The notes under the pieces: model-generated
The model's database searches: none
Told to the model about the DNA's origin: nothing
The model's input: only the letters and a program-made list of their open reading frames with translations
Program-made: the position numbers and the translations under genes
Shown: one piece after another, positions 1 through 11,163 of the stretch
Position numbering within the stretch: the stretch's first letter is position 1
Layout: each line of letters opens with the position of its first letter
Source of the DNA: Nitzschia sp. DOCU1
Taxonomy: Eukaryota > Bacillariophyta > Bacillariophyceae > Bacillariales > Bacillariaceae
Assembly (NCBI GenBank): GCA_951394045.1
Contig: OX595991.1
Coordinates: forward strand, 2,108,001-2,172,000
Length of the DNA: 64,000 nt
Reading direction: 5' to 3'

Positions 1-459
1 TTTGAGTCGACCCAACAGCTGATCCATGGCAGCATTGAACAGAAACCCGCTACCCACCGTAGCGACTTGAAAGACTCTTGTCAGCACGCTCAAGGGTCGC
101 TTACTGAAAAATCTCTTGAGAGCCTCGGGGTCGTAGTCGTATGGCAAAATGTCATTTCCGTCTGTTCCCGCCACCACATCCACCAATCTCATCTGCAAAC
201 CAGCGACTGCCGCGTCGTCATCGTTTAGGTTCTTTCCTCGTAGAGCATCCATGAGCAATTTAGTGTCGCTATCTTCAGCCATTCTTTCTCGCATCTCTTT
301 CATAAGAGCACTGGTCTCGGCAACTGAAGAATACAGACGGCTCGCCGAGGAACAACTGGCGGACTGCGGAATTCGTCCACCGCTGCTTTGAAACGCATCG
401 CTGATCTCTAGCGACAATGCCAAGCAGGCAATGACGCTGGCATTCAAACCTATTCTCAT
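1..459 (-). CDS. Plastid-type ABC1/ADCK-family atypical kinase, N-terminal part (gene runs off the window)
   Basis: The complement of 459-1 encodes 153 residues from an ATG at 459 and stays open to the window edge. The first ~22 residues form a signal peptide ending SDA-F (residues 20-23), the diatom plastid-entry motif. After a Ser-rich, then acidic, linker comes a stretch around residues 104-150 with LPYDYDPEALKRFF followed by RPLSVLTR and a hydrophobic helix. That matches the conserved block just before the kinase core of ABC1K (AarF/ADCK/UbiB) proteins, which in plastids are linked to prenylquinone and plastoglobule metabolism. The catalytic core lies outside the window, so activity cannot be judged. 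Family call is by motif memory; targeting is inferred. The upstream neighbour, DNA ligase, is on the same strand and unrelated. Confidence 0.72.
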   Translation of the reverse strand, partial: MRIGLNASVIACLALSLEISDAFQSSGGRIPQSASCSSASRLYSSVAETSALMKEMRERMAEDSDTKLLMDALRGKNLNDDDAAVAGLQMRLVDVVAGTDGNDILPYDYDPEALKRFFSKRPLSVLTRVFQVATVGSGFLFNAAMDQLLGRLK

Positions 460-878
460 TGTATTCTGTGTTGTTGGTTTCTAGATATTATGGGGTTTCC
501 GGTTGTATGTCATCAATTGTTGACCAAAAGAAGAAGCTGTTGCGATGGAGCTGATGATGTGGTGAAAAGAAAATGTGGAGAAGTTTCGCGGTCGTGTGCG
601 AGAAAGGGTGACGTGGTTTGAAAAATGACTGATTGGATCCGAAGTTTGGAGCGGTCGCATGGGTCGAAAAGGTATCTTTTCCCTCCAGCATCCGTCCTTG
701 CCGCGCGCTCATAGGGCTACTATGTTTTCCAATGAGTTGAATTGTTCTTCGCCGCTCTAGTAGAGTGAATGAAGAGCTACAACAACAACCTGGGCAAAGT
801 GAATTCATTGCGAAAAAGCACAGCAACAACGGAGGAAAGTACAAAGCGAAATTCCCAAATACACACAAATCTAAAAAT
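460..878. other. Intergenic, ligase 3' side and ABC1K 5' side
   Basis: No supported gene. Both flanking genes read leftwards, so this 419 bp should hold the 3' end of the DNA ligase transcript and the promoter of the kinase gene. Open frames here are antisense extensions of the ligase reading frame and lack family features. Confidence 0.6.
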
Positions 879-3515
879 CTAGATTCCGTCCTCATCGTCG
901 TCATCTTGTTCCTGACCCATGACAGTATCTTGATTGTAGTAGATTTCCAGAACCTGGTCACTGCTGGTGGCTTGTTCCGGACTCTTGTCCTCTCGAATGC
1001 GCTCGAATCGCGGAAAACGCAGTCCAATGCCACGTCCCGGTTCCCCCGTCTTGCCAATAGCTCCGCGGTGAGCCGAAGACTTGGACAAGTCCGCTGCCTT
1101 GACCTCCCACACTTGGACTGCCTCGAACCACACGTCGCACTCCAAAACATCCGAGACGTTGTACTGAGAACTCTTTTCTGCCAACTTGTGCTTGTTGAGT
1201 TCCGCCGACAAGGTTTGAAGGTCCTCGTCCGAAAAGCCAGTGCCAATCTTGCAAACAGACTGGAATTCCTCCGTTTCCTCATCATAGCAGGCCAAGAGAT
1301 AAGCTCCGTATACTCCAGTTCGCTTACCCCGACCATAGTAGGCACCGAGTGGTACCAAATCAAAGGAGTCTCCAAGGCCATCCAAGTAGTCTTTCTTGAG
1401 CTTGAGCCAGTTCAAAGATCGCCGAGACGGTTCATAGACATCGTTCATGGTTTTCACCATGAGACCTTCGCATTGCCCCTTGACAGCCGCATCCAAGAAT
1501 TGTTCCAAAGCCGTATCATCACCCGCATCACTGTCAAAATCCAACGCCGTGGCATATTGGAACTTTCCTTCGACTGGCAAAAAATGTTTCTTCATCAAGG
1601 CTCGTCGTTCTTCGAGTCGAGTCGTCAATAGACTCTTACCATTGAAATACATGAGATCAAAGGCTTGTACAATGACTTGCACCTTGGCCGTGGCCGCCGA
1701 TTCTTCTGTCTTTTTGCGCGTCGATAAAATTTGAAAGGGGACCAACTTGCCCGTTTGTGGATTGTAGGCCACCACTTCGGCGTCCAGCACAAACGATTCC
1801 ACCGTCGACGCAGCCGCCGCTTCTTGAACAAACAAGGGTACTTCGGGATATTTGGAAGAGGTTTCCAATAAATTTCGCGAAAAGACCTTGAGTTCCCCAT
1901 TGGTCGTCTTGTGAATTTGGGCGCGTTCCCCGTCATACTTGTATTCGCACGTGAATTTTTGTTTCTCCAACCGCTTGAGAACTTCTTGAATGGACTTTGT
2001 GGGTTTGGCCAACATGGGTACTACGGGAATGCCAGGTTGGAATGAGCAAGTATCGTGCAAGGCAACCAGTGGTACCTTGAGGGCAGCATCCAACAAGGCA
2101 TCATACGAGGGTACTTCGGAATAAACTTGCTTGACGATATTGACGGCTGCTTCGAGACGCTTTTCAATCGCTGCAGAAGTATCCTCAAAGACTTGAATAT
2201 TCTTGTCCTCCGCAGTAGTGTCTGCTGCTTCGTCGTCGTCATCATCGTCTTCTTTCTTTGGCATGCCCGTTGCCGTTGTTACAGTAACAGTCGCTGGCAC
2301 GGTAAACGACAAGGCATGTGCCAAAGACGTCAATACTGTCGATTGCGCCAATCCTATTCGCAACTTGCCTTGAAGGCCCCGGATAATGTACTTGGTTTCC
2401 GCTGGATCTGTAGAAGCGACCAAGAGTTTTTGAATCAATTGGACCTTGAGCTTTTGCGAGCTCGCCCCGGCAATATTGGCAATTTGGCGAAAGGTCCCCA
2501 AGACGTGTTGGGCCGTCAAGGCTTTGGGTTTGGCACCAAAGGCTAAGGTGCGATTCTTGCTCTTGTAAAATTTGGCAATATTTCCCAAGTCTCCTTCCTG
2601 GCCCAGTTTTTCCTTGATCAAGGCTAAGACAGAAAGAAAAACGTTAGTACTAGCGTGGACAGTTGGCGGAATGTCAGTCAAGAACTACTTACTCGCTTTG
2701 GTCCCATACGAATCCGCAATTGCCTTCATGAGAATGGAATCTCCAATGCCTAGCTCCAAACACTTGTAGGCAGGAGCAATGCTACACGACGCCAGATACA
2801 CCACGGCATACAAATCTTGCGGCGAATATTTCAAGAGGCGTCGAAATAGAGTCGTGGCCAAGGCTTGAATTTCCAAGCGTCCACTCAAGGCTTCAATTTG
2901 CTCCAAGACTTGCACTAGATCTTGATAGCGAACAGGAGACTCCAACGGTTCGAGTTGAGAGTCAGTGACAACCTTGGCTTGTTGGACCAGTTTGGAAGCT
3001 TGCTTGTGCAATTTCAAAAGGGCGGGCGGCAACGTTTCTGGCGTGTCATCCTCCTCTTTTACTTCCACGTCTACTTCATCGTCTTCCTTGTGATTCGATT
3101 TCTTGACAGAGTCACTGCTAGCAACAGCAGCAGTGGCAGCAGCGGGAGGAGGCGTCACCGTGGCAGTTGTGGTTTCTTTCGTAGCAGCCACAGCGGCAGT
3201 GTCCAATGTTGGCAGAGCCGCTGGTGGCTTGTCGTCGTCTTCTTCTGTTTTCATGGGAACCTCGGTCTCTGCTGCTGCTTCCTCTTCATCACTGCTATCG
3301 TCATCGACTATGGCACGTCGCTTGCTGTTCATGTCTTGTGGCTTCTTTGCTTTGGCTCGTGCTGGTACAGCGGCTGGTTTCGCAATGACGACATTGTCGT
3401 CGTCGTCATTGTTTTGACTATTTTCCTTGTTGAAAAACGATGTCAGTGTCTTTTGCTTTTTCGGTTTGGTGCCTGTATTGAAAAACGAATCTAAACTGGA
3501 CTGTTGCTTTGTCAT
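879..3515 (-). CDS. LIG1: ATP-dependent DNA ligase I, two exons
   Basis: Seals nicks during lagging-strand replication and excision repair in the nucleus. Exon 1 is 3515-2693 and exon 2 is 2623-879, joined across a 69 bp GT-AG intron, giving 855 residues. The adenylation motif I reads KYDGERAQIH with the catalytic Lys; downstream are motifs such as VLDAEVV, EGLMVKT and the Lys-rich WLKLKKDYLDGLGD, then an OB-fold region ending in FPRFERIREDKSPEQA. The N-terminal ~200 residues are a disordered acidic/basic arm typical of eukaryotic ligase I. It starts with two PCNA-binding PIP boxes, QSSLDSFF (5-12) and QKTLTSFF (21-28). Length fits the family. The join restores the DNA-binding domain (KATLIKEKLGQEGDLG). 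No transit peptide is seen ahead of the PIP boxes, so a separate organelle form would need another start. Confidence 0.95.
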
Positions 3516-5066
3516 GACTAACTGTTGCTTTTGAAAGGAATGAAATCAATGAATGACAAGTGATGACAATAAGATCGAAAAGGTGAAAAGTGTGGATGAT
3601 GACAAAATAATGGCAGGGGTGCACCGTGTGATGGTGGGCTTCTTCGTGGCGCTCCGTAGCTCGAGGTGCATGCACCCAGAAAACTGCTGCCAACGCTACC
3701 AGCGCGCCGGCCGACCAAAGCGACGAACCATTTTCGCGTGGCTCACGCACGAACAGTACAAAATCAACAGCGTTCTACGTCCCACTGGGCAACACCGTTT
3801 TGGCGCGCATTACATGTCTGTCGTGCGTCGCTCTAACTATTGACTGCGCCGACTCAAACGCTTGGTCAGCATTGTCTTCTGACCCACTACACGCTATCTC
3901 AAGTTTTGCTGCTCTACTAAGAGAGCAAGGGACTAAAGTAAAGTAGCAATAGTCTAGTAGCATGCTATGATACTATACTCTTGCCAAACGAGAATCGCAC
4001 ATGTAGTAGATTTGGGAATGAATGTCCATCCTAGCTCTACTCTCTACTAGAGAGAAATGGAGCAGGGCACGGCGGTCAGCCAAACTGTCGGTTCGTTGCA
4101 AGGCCCCGCGCGCCGCGGGTCGTCTCATCATTTTCTAAATACCCTTGATACCGGTCCGTGGCTCCCCTGGGGAGACCATGAAAATCAATGGCGCGGTGGG
4201 GTAGGGGCCCTGCCGGCGCCCCAAGGGTACGAAGTGAAGAACCGAATATAAGAAAATTTCGCGATGAGGAGTTGGCCGTTATATTAGTTAGAAATTACGG
4301 GTAAATCACGCGCGCTATTAACGAAAAATACTGAAAATCGCCCGAACACCCCCTGAATCGGTTTTGATGGTTTTTCTCATGTTGTGGAATCAAAGCAAAC
4401 AATGACCTTGGAGACATCTCTCCGGCTCATTCAAAGGCACTCAACGAATGGATGATTTTACCAGTTGTGAAGGACTCATCCAGAATTTGCCTTCCAAGAA
4501 AGCAGCCTTGTCGGACGTTTTTTGTTCCAAACCGCCATTGTCGTGCCCGTGGGAATGGGCGCGTCAATGGCGCAGGTTTGGAACCAAAAAATTGCGGCAA
4601 GGCCCGCTTTCTTGGAAGAAAGCAAGTTCGTTCGCGAAAAACTATGACAGAGATACTTTTCATTTTAAGGGGTGTAACGACTTTATATGTGTGTACAACA
4701 CTCAACATATTACCCCTACCCTTCTGTCTACCACGCTACTTGACGATTTTTTGCTAGGCCTCTTTTTGCAAAGAGCGAAAGATGATGACCCCATCATTTA
4801 TCATCTACTACTGGCTTATATCTTGACGCTACGAGGTAGTAGAGAGCGCGTGGCGTCCACAAGCCAAAGAGCCGGGATCTTCACCCGAAAGATACGGCAT
4901 ACTTCTGGTACACAACGATATGGGTCATTTTGGTGGTTGAGCGAGCGGATCACAGGGCAAAAGCAACAACTGCAAGTTGGCTGCTGCCGCTATCCGCCAT
5001 TATTGGATTTCCTCCAAAGTGCTCGCGCCGCCCTGTGGTATTCCCGTACAAAAAAATCCCAAGATT
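3516..5066. other. 1.55 kb intergenic stretch, repeat-like
   Basis: No coding gene is supported. The left part is the shared upstream region of the ligase gene. The segment about 4050-4230 is unusually GC-rich with many short self-complementary runs, unlike its surroundings. The segment 4491-4618 is a long hairpin (separate entry). Open frames across the hairpin resemble each other on the two strands only because the DNA is self-complementary. Confidence 0.6.
4491..4618. repeat. Imperfect inverted repeat, ~50 bp arms with 24 bp loop
   Basis: The left arm 4491-4540 begins CTTCCAAGAAAGC and the right arm 4565-4618 is nearly its reverse complement, ending GCTTTCTTGGAAG. Aligned by eye, about 43-44 of 50 positions pair, with a few single-base gaps. 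The 24 bp loop is GC-rich. A transcript of either strand would fold into a long stem. It could be a small MITE-like element or the source of a small-RNA precursor. No target-site duplication was evident by eye. Confidence 0.8.
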
Positions 5067-6506
5067 ATGAACTACAAGAAGATTTTGTCGGTCCTATCGG
5101 CCGTGGCGTCGACAGTCTCTGTGCAAGGATCGTTCATCCCAGCTCGCATCTCCTTTGAAAGCCTTGCGAGCCATGAGAATGCTGGTAGCGACGCAGACAA
5201 CGACGTTCTCCTCCGAGCCCTTCGTCAAGTAGGCATGGTTTCTATCACTAACATTCCCCATTTTCGTGACAACAAGCTGGAGACGCTCAATGCTCTCCCC
5301 GCATGCATGGCCAAGTCCTACCCCGAGTCGGCCTTGGATCTCACTTTTCCGGATGGCACTGTGCGACAAACGCTGGCCTCTCATTCCATTGGAACTACTA
5401 GTACGGGAATGTCTCCGATTCCAATTTCTGCCAATGAGGACTCCAAGAAGGACTGTGCAGACTTTGTCGAGGCTGCCGATATGTTTCGTCAAGTGGTTGG
5501 AATCGTAACGGAAGTCTTCGCCGAGTACCTCTCCAAGGCGCTTCATCTGGACAATGAGCACGAATCCATGCCCGTTTTGCTGGATAAGCAATCGGAAAAG
5601 GGTATTTCCTTGGTAGAATTGTTTCAACAAGGAGACCATTTGGAGCACTTCCACTGCTACTACAAATCTTCTCCATCCAGTAAAGAGGAGGACAAAGAAG
5701 AGGCCCGGGAAACCATTGAATGGCACACGGACCAAGGATTGGCATTGATCTTTACACCAGGCTCGGTGAATGGCGAGATTACCAATGGATTTTACATTGA
5801 ATTGCCAGATGGCTCTACGGAAATGGTACACTTTGATGAGACCGACGACCTAGTCATCTTGATGGGGGATGGGGTCAACCAATACCTGAATCGAGTTTTG
5901 GATGCAGATACTCCTCCGCTTCGGGCACTTCCACATGCATTGCGCATGCCTTACACGAACAGCGACGAAGCTCGTGTCTGGTATGGAAGGATGGTTCTAC
6001 CTCCTGCAGGCGCTTTGCATCCGCACTATCCGTTGACGTTTGGCGAGATCCGGCAACAAATGATCTTGGACGGAAAGGACGCTAATGCCGTCGCGAGCAG
6101 CAGCAGATCGATTGGTTGCTCGGACGACCTGGTTGCTCGAGAGCTTCACGACATTACTTGTGAGGAAGGCGTAGCTGCTTATTGCTGGCATCGCTGCTTG
6201 AACTATACAGACTTTGGCGTAACCCCAGAAAGTTGCAAAGCCGAAGGGCTGGATTTGGGGTGTGCCAACGACGAAGGCTTTCTGTGGCTAGAAAGCGTGC
6301 ATGATGATGCCTTTGGCCTCCAATGCGTCGACTTTGCGACCGCCGAGTATATCAATGTCACGGACGACCATGGTGATGATGATCATGCTCACGATGACGA
6401 CCATGATCACGACCATGACACCGAGGATAGTGGGAGTTTCGGCCGTGTTGCTTTCTCTCTTTCTTTTGTTTACGTACTCCTTGGCGTGTCATTGATCCGG
6501 AATTGA
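5067..6506 (+). CDS. Secreted, probably GPI-anchored 2-oxoglutarate/Fe(II) oxygenase-like protein
   Basis: 479 residues from the ATG at 5067; the frame is open upstream but this start gives a clean signal peptide (MNYKKILSVLSAVASTVSVQG). The middle carries the iron-binding pattern of 2OG oxygenases of the isopenicillin N synthase type: H220-T-D222 in EWHTDQGLALIF, a distal His290 (LPHALRMP) 68 residues later, and Arg303 where the 2OG-binding Arg is expected. After this comes a Cys-rich region (390-445). Then follow a tail of alternating His and Asp (about 446-465) and a final hydrophobic segment with little after it, as in GPI-anchor signals. What I see is the triad and topology; oxygenase activity, substrate and GPI anchoring are inference. 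The His/Asp tail could bind divalent metal. Gene reality is more certain than function. Confidence 0.65.
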   Translation: MNYKKILSVLSAVASTVSVQGSFIPARISFESLASHENAGSDADNDVLLRALRQVGMVSITNIPHFRDNKLETLNALPACMAKSYPESALDLTFPDGTVRQTLASHSIGTTSTGMSPIPISANEDSKKDCADFVEAADMFRQVVGIVTEVFAEYLSKALHLDNEHESMPVLLDKQSEKGISLVELFQQGDHLEHFHCYYKSSPSSKEEDKEEARETIEWHTDQGLALIFTPGSVNGEITNGFYIELPDGSTEMVHFDETDDLVILMGDGVNQYLNRVLDADTPPLRALPHALRMPYTNSDEARVWYGRMVLPPAGALHPHYPLTFGEIRQQMILDGKDANAVASSSRSIGCSDDLVARELHDITCEEGVAAYCWHRCLNYTDFGVTPESCKAEGLDLGCANDEGFLWLESVHDDAFGLQCVDFATAEYINVTDDHGDDDHAHDDDHDHDHDTEDSGSFGRVAFSLSFVYVLLGVSLIRN

Positions 6507-8351
6507 GATTGAACAGCAGGGACAGACGTCTCCATGCCTTATTGCAAAGTAGAGAAAAGATCTATAGTGTGTACATGTTAAAGGCAAAGACCCTTATTTC
6601 GTCATGGTAGTTTAGTAGCTAGTGGCTCACCAGCTGATTAATTACAGAAAGATCGATAGAGATGCTAATGCTACTTAGCACGAACAACTATGTTTCGCCA
6701 TTTCAATAGTTCCTCCTCATGATGACAGGATTTCTTTGGTGTAAGTTTAGGCGAATCCTAGCTAGTAGTAATTCGTGCGGTTTCGCTTGTGCTCTCTGGA
6801 ACTTGGCCTCGTCCAAGCACGACGACACGTTTGGAGGCTTGAGATGCAGACTGCCAGGTGTACCGTTGATACAATGCGATTACCTAGTCGATCCACATTA
6901 GCCGTTTAGTGATAAACAACAGTAACGCCGTCAAACAATAATGATTGTCCAAGCACTGTCAGAGGCCCCATGCTGCGATTCATCCCATGGAAGAAAGCAC
7001 AGTATGGCAAAGGCTTTCGTCCATGGCAAAAAAATGCAAAACGACCAATGAAGAGAGTCAATTGACCGATCGACTATTTATTGACCATGCATTCAAAATT
7101 CGGGGCTGTCGAATATTACCGGTATGGGGAATTTATCGTAGGCCCCAAACCTGGGAAAGGCATTGCAGGCCGTCGTCATTTCTTGTCCATGACAATATTA
7201 CGTTTGACCGACGTCCCGACAACAATAACAGATGTGTTCAGCCCGAAACATTGCATCGACCGCCATTTTCATAGGTTCTCACCCATAAATGCTTTGGTTT
7301 TGATTGCGTCAGATCCAATGAGCCCAGTGAAAATGAAACTGTGCCATTTCGTTGTCGACATTTCACTTTTTGGTCGATTGACGTGATTTCGCATTGAAAA
7401 ATCGAACTGGGATGACGACAACGACTACCACATCTCATGTTCTAAAAGCTCTGAAAAACGTTCAACCATTGACATTTTCCCCGTCATGGCAGAATTTTTT
7501 AGGTCGAAACAAAAATATATAACCTTGCCGTTGGATTCTTCGACAGTTGGACGTATTTTCATTCTCTTCGTTTCAAGGGGGGTCGGTTTCTTGGTGCAAA
7601 TGCGATCATCAGCAACGAAAACAACGTGACGACAAACAGTCACATAGGTCGACGAGTCGAAGGTAGAACCATGACGGCCATGGTTGATGTCAGTTACAAC
7701 ATTCTCGCAATAGCAAGGAACAAGGTAATATGTTTACAATTATTTCAATGTTAAAAAAGGAAATTGCATCGCTAGCTAGTTCGACAGCGGAAGCGTCAGG
7801 ATCTTGACAACTCCGTCGTTCGGGGCAACTGCATCGCTCCGCGGTCGTCGGATTTTCGTTCGTGAAAGCGAAAGTTGTCGGCAGGTGGAAGAGGAACCTT
7901 CGCCTTCTCCCGATGCCCAGTTTGCCGTGCTCGCACCACCGGTCATGAAGTTGCAACAATTCCCGCCGACGATGTGACGACGGTCGTCGGCCGTGGCGTT
8001 GATTGGTCGGCCGATGAGAATGCAACGATAGGCGCACCAACGGCGCGGTGATGTGGCGAGTGGAAGGTTCAAACACGAGTTCTCTGGAGTCCTGAATTCC
8101 TTTATTAGTGAATCATACTAGATAAATTAAAAGCAAGTTTAGCCCGCTCACGGAATCGTGATAGACGAATCTTAGACTCCGGCAATAGGGGGAGGCGAAG
8201 ATCCACTCCGACTCGGCGCCGACCGACCATCCCCGAAGGGCCGCAAAACAAATCCTGTCGACGACGAAATCTTCTGCTTCTCTTTTCTTGTCATAAAAAT
8301 AAAATCTCGAATCCACATTCGCCTTTCTATTACAACAGAATAACTATCACA
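6507..8351. other. 1.85 kb intergenic stretch upstream of argininosuccinate synthase
   Basis: No gene supported on either strand. Short open frames of 60-130 codons occur on both strands (for example 6945-7274 and 7690-8076) but overlap each other, lack codon bias and resemble nothing I know. The last ~250 bp should be the promoter and 5' leader of the downstream highly expressed enzyme gene; the leader is A-rich just before the start codon. Confidence 0.5.
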
Positions 8352-9608
8352 ATGGCCGAATCAAAGCCCAAGCTCGTTCTTGCTTATTCTGGAGGTCTTG
8401 ATACCTCCGTTATTCTCAAGTGGTTGTGTGAGAAGGGATTCAATGTAATTGCCTTCTGCGCCAATGTCGGTCAATTCGAGGAGGATTTCTCCGCCGTCGA
8501 GGCCAAGGCTCTGGCCGTTGGAGCCTCCAAGTGCATTATCACTGATCTCCGAAAGGAATTCGTCACTGACTTCGTTTATGAATGCATCAAGTCCAACGCC
8601 ATCTATGAGGGCCGATACCTCTTGGGTACTTCTATTGCCCGTCCTTGCATTGCCAAGGAAATGATTCGCATTGCCACCGAAGAGGGCGCCGAATACATTG
8701 CCCACGGTGCCACTGGTAAGGGAAATGACCAAGTGCGCTTCGAAATGTGCGCCCAAGCATTGTCCCCCACCATCAAGTGCGTCTCCCCGTGGCGAGACGC
8801 CGAATTCATCGAGTCCTTCAAGGGACGATCCGACTTGCTTGCCTACTGCAACAAGCACGGAATCCCCGTCGATGCCAAGCCCAAGGCCAACTACTCCGTC
8901 GACGAGAACCTTTTCCACACATCTTACGAGAGTGGAATGCTCGAGGACGCCATGTGCGGTCCTGACGACTCCATGTTCAAGATGACCGTCTCCCCCAAGG
9001 TTGCCCCCGATCAATCCGAGACTGTCCAGATTGAATTCTCCAAAGGTGTTCCAGTCAAGATCACCAACATGACCGACGGCACTGTCAAGACCGATCCTCT
9101 TGAGCTCTTCTTGTACTGCAACATGATTGCCGGCAAGCACGGCATCGGACGTATTGACATTGTCGAAAACAGATTCGTCGGAATCAAGTCCCGAGGTGTC
9201 TACGAGACCCCAGGAGGCACTCTGTTGCGAGCTGCCCACATGGATTTGGAGGGTATCTGCATGGACCGTGAAGTCAAGCGAATTACCGAAGGCTTGGCCA
9301 ACGAATTTGCCCGCCTATGCTACAACGGTTTCTGGTTCGCCCCTGAGATGGAGTTGATCCGCAACTCCATTCAGTTCAGCCAACGCGATGTCGACGGTCT
9401 TGTCGAAATCGAACTTTACAAGGGAAATTGCATTGTTCGAGGACGTCAAAGCCCCAAGGCTCTTTACAATGCCGACCTTGCTTCCATGGATATCGAGGGT
9501 GGAGGTGACGCCTTTGACTACAACCCCGCCGATGCCAATGGATTCATTCGCATCAACGCCGTCCGCCTCAAGACCTATGCCGCCCTCCGAAAACGAGTTG
9601 ACGGTTAA
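8352..9608 (+). CDS. ASS1: Argininosuccinate synthase
   Basis: Joins citrulline and aspartate with ATP to make argininosuccinate, the penultimate step of arginine synthesis and part of the urea cycle that diatoms possess. A single exon of 418 residues, the usual length. The nucleotide-binding signature [16 protein letters not shown] is at residues 9-24. Other conserved blocks are the citrulline/ATP-site region [18 protein letters not shown] and the substrate segment TSYESG. There is no obvious signal or transit peptide, so a cytosolic location is the simplest reading, though a short mitochondrial signal cannot be excluded. Third codon positions are strongly C/G-biased (AAG, ATC, TTC, GCC), as expected of a highly expressed gene. 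An AATAAA lies at 9671-9676, about 60 bp after the stop. Confidence 0.97.
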   Translation: MAESKPKLVLAYSGGLDTSVILKWLCEKGFNVIAFCANVGQFEEDFSAVEAKALAVGASKCIITDLRKEFVTDFVYECIKSNAIYEGRYLLGTSIARPCIAKEMIRIATEEGAEYIAHGATGKGNDQVRFEMCAQALSPTIKCVSPWRDAEFIESFKGRSDLLAYCNKHGIPVDAKPKANYSVDENLFHTSYESGMLEDAMCGPDDSMFKMTVSPKVAPDQSETVQIEFSKGVPVKITNMTDGTVKTDPLELFLYCNMIAGKHGIGRIDIVENRFVGIKSRGVYETPGGTLLRAAHMDLEGICMDREVKRITEGLANEFARLCYNGFWFAPEMELIRNSIQFSQRDVDGLVEIELYKGNCIVRGRQSPKALYNADLASMDIEGGGDAFDYNPADANGFIRINAVRLKTYAALRKRVDG

Positions 9609-10137
9609 GCAGTCATCGTGGAATCGTGTCCGCGATTGTTTTGTTGATCGACTACTGTTTTCATTAGCAAAATAAATTCAAATATACATACCTAATAGAG
9701 TTTCGGTCAATCAACGAATTTATCTTTGCCATTTTTTTCCAAGCAGTAGTTGATTAGAGCGACAACCTCTGTTTTGGTTGATCTCTAGAGACGGAAGGCG
9801 TACGAAATGGATTGCAACGACGCAGTTCGCTAGCTTCAAACTATTTGAAAGAGTTTTGTCGTAGTGAGAAGCTTGATGAATAGTCGGATCGTCGTTGTGA
9901 TGACTAATGGAGGCACGATGGGAGGGCTCGAGTAGAGACGAAAGGGATTTTTGCGGGCTTTCAAAACATATATAGAGTCGGATTGGTCCATTTTGCGCGG
10001 GAAAACGCAAGCGAGCGTGCATCGTCTGTGCAAAAGCAGCCATGGCCAACCAATCTTGCACAAAGAATCTTGATGGAATTGTACGTACCTGTTGTCGCGG
10101 CCGTCTATTTCATTGCAAATCAAGCAAATCTTTTAAA
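9609..10137. other. Intergenic between argininosuccinate synthase and the Fcf2 gene
   Basis: Contains a poly(A)-signal-like AATAAA at 9671-9676 for the upstream gene and presumably the promoter of the downstream one. An in-frame ATG at 10042 precedes the chosen Fcf2 start by 32 codons, and a GTACGT at 10081 could be a splice donor. An alternative upstream exon is therefore possible. Confidence 0.55.
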
Positions 10138-11163
10138 ATGGTAGCCACAAGGCGACAGAAGCAACGAGCAGACTCCAAAGATCGCTTGGAACTCGAGAAA
10201 AGTGAAACTATTAAAGTCGTTGAGAAAGCTAGAAAAGAGGACGAAACTGATGCCGACGAGGAAAATGAGCAAATAGGAGAGTCCCCTGTCGAAACTGAGG
10301 CCAATGACCCGGTGGCCGCCGAAGAGGGGGATAACAATGAAGAACATCCAGGTGGAGAGAAGCAAGACGAAGAAGTAGGAGAAAGGTCGGCCTTGTTTGT
10401 GCTAGACCGAACTGGTGATGAAGAAGATGAAGCAGCACCGCCTTCTAAGGACGGCGAGAAGGAATCAAAGCCGGGATATGGAACGACCAAGAAAAAGCGG
10501 AGGAAAAGGGGAGGGCGAAAGAACAGCGAGCAACAGCCGAATCCATTATCCACGTTGCTTCCGGGATACACAGCCCCCATGCAGCTGGATACTTCGTCTT
10601 TGGACAAATTTCGACCAGCCGGTGGAATAAGAGATTTGCAACGGCGTGCCGAACGAACTGATGTCTCAACTCGAGGCTTTGTAAAAGAGGCCACCAAGTT
10701 ACATGCTGATGTTATGAAAAGCAAATCGACTGGCCTGGTTACCTCCAGCTATACCACCGCATATTCTTCCTTCAAGAAGGGGGCGAAGCGGGCACCTGAC
10801 ACGACAGCCGGTGATGGCTGGTTCGGCATGCGACCGACTCCTATGACAGAAGAGCTCAAGGCAGATCTAGCCGTCATCCGCAACCGTAATTATTTGGACC
10901 CCAAGAAGTTTTACAAGTCGGCAGACAAGTTTAGCAACATTGTTCAGCTCGGCACCGTCATTGAGGGTGCTTCCGAGTACTTCTCAGGACGTTTGACCAA
11001 GAAGGAGAGGCGAAGCAATATTACAGACGAGATCATGGCCGATCCGGCATCTGCGGATTATGCAAAGAGGAAGTTCCGTGCTATGGCACAAGAAAAGACC
11101 TTGGAGGCGAAGAAACGCAAACGAGTTCATAAGCCAAAGCGTGGAAAGCGTTTGCATTCTTAA
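10138..11163 (+). CDS. FCF2: Fcf2/DNTTIP2-family pre-rRNA processing protein
   Basis: 341 residues from the ATG at 10138 (MVATRRQKQR). The first ~130 residues are acidic then Lys/Arg-rich, as in nucleolar proteins. Residues 227-320 form the Fcf2 domain, with the characteristic order GWFGMRPTPMTEELKADL, LDPKKFYK, GTVIEGASEYFSGRLTKKER and DYAKRKFRAMAQEKT, then a basic tail. In yeast Fcf2 is needed for early cleavages of 35S pre-rRNA and small-subunit production; the animal homologue is DNTTIP2. The domain match is strong; the role here is by homology. A longer form from the ATG at 10042 is possible but its extra 32 residues look non-conserved. REXO4 at the right end of the window is another ribosome-related gene but not adjacent. 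Confidence 0.85.
   Translation: MVATRRQKQRADSKDRLELEKSETIKVVEKARKEDETDADEENEQIGESPVETEANDPVAAEEGDNNEEHPGGEKQDEEVGERSALFVLDRTGDEEDEAAPPSKDGEKESKPGYGTTKKKRRKRGGRKNSEQQPNPLSTLLPGYTAPMQLDTSSLDKFRPAGGIRDLQRRAERTDVSTRGFVKEATKLHADVMKSKSTGLVTSSYTTAYSSFKKGAKRAPDTTAGDGWFGMRPTPMTEELKADLAVIRNRNYLDPKKFYKSADKFSNIVQLGTVIEGASEYFSGRLTKKERRSNITDEIMADPASADYAKRKFRAMAQEKTLEAKKRKRVHKPKRGKRLHS

Noticed and set aside
4448..5158. A 236-codon plus-strand frame and a similar minus-strand frame at 4427-4708
   Set aside because: Their similarity comes from the hairpin at 4491-4618; the plus frame also runs into the oxygenase gene in another frame.
7690..8076. 128-codon minus-strand frame upstream of argininosuccinate synthase
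   Set aside because: Basic, low-quality composition, overlapped by another frame of similar length, no family resemblance.
8361..9239. 292-codon minus-strand frame inside argininosuccinate synthase
   Set aside because: Antisense shadow of a highly codon-biased gene.
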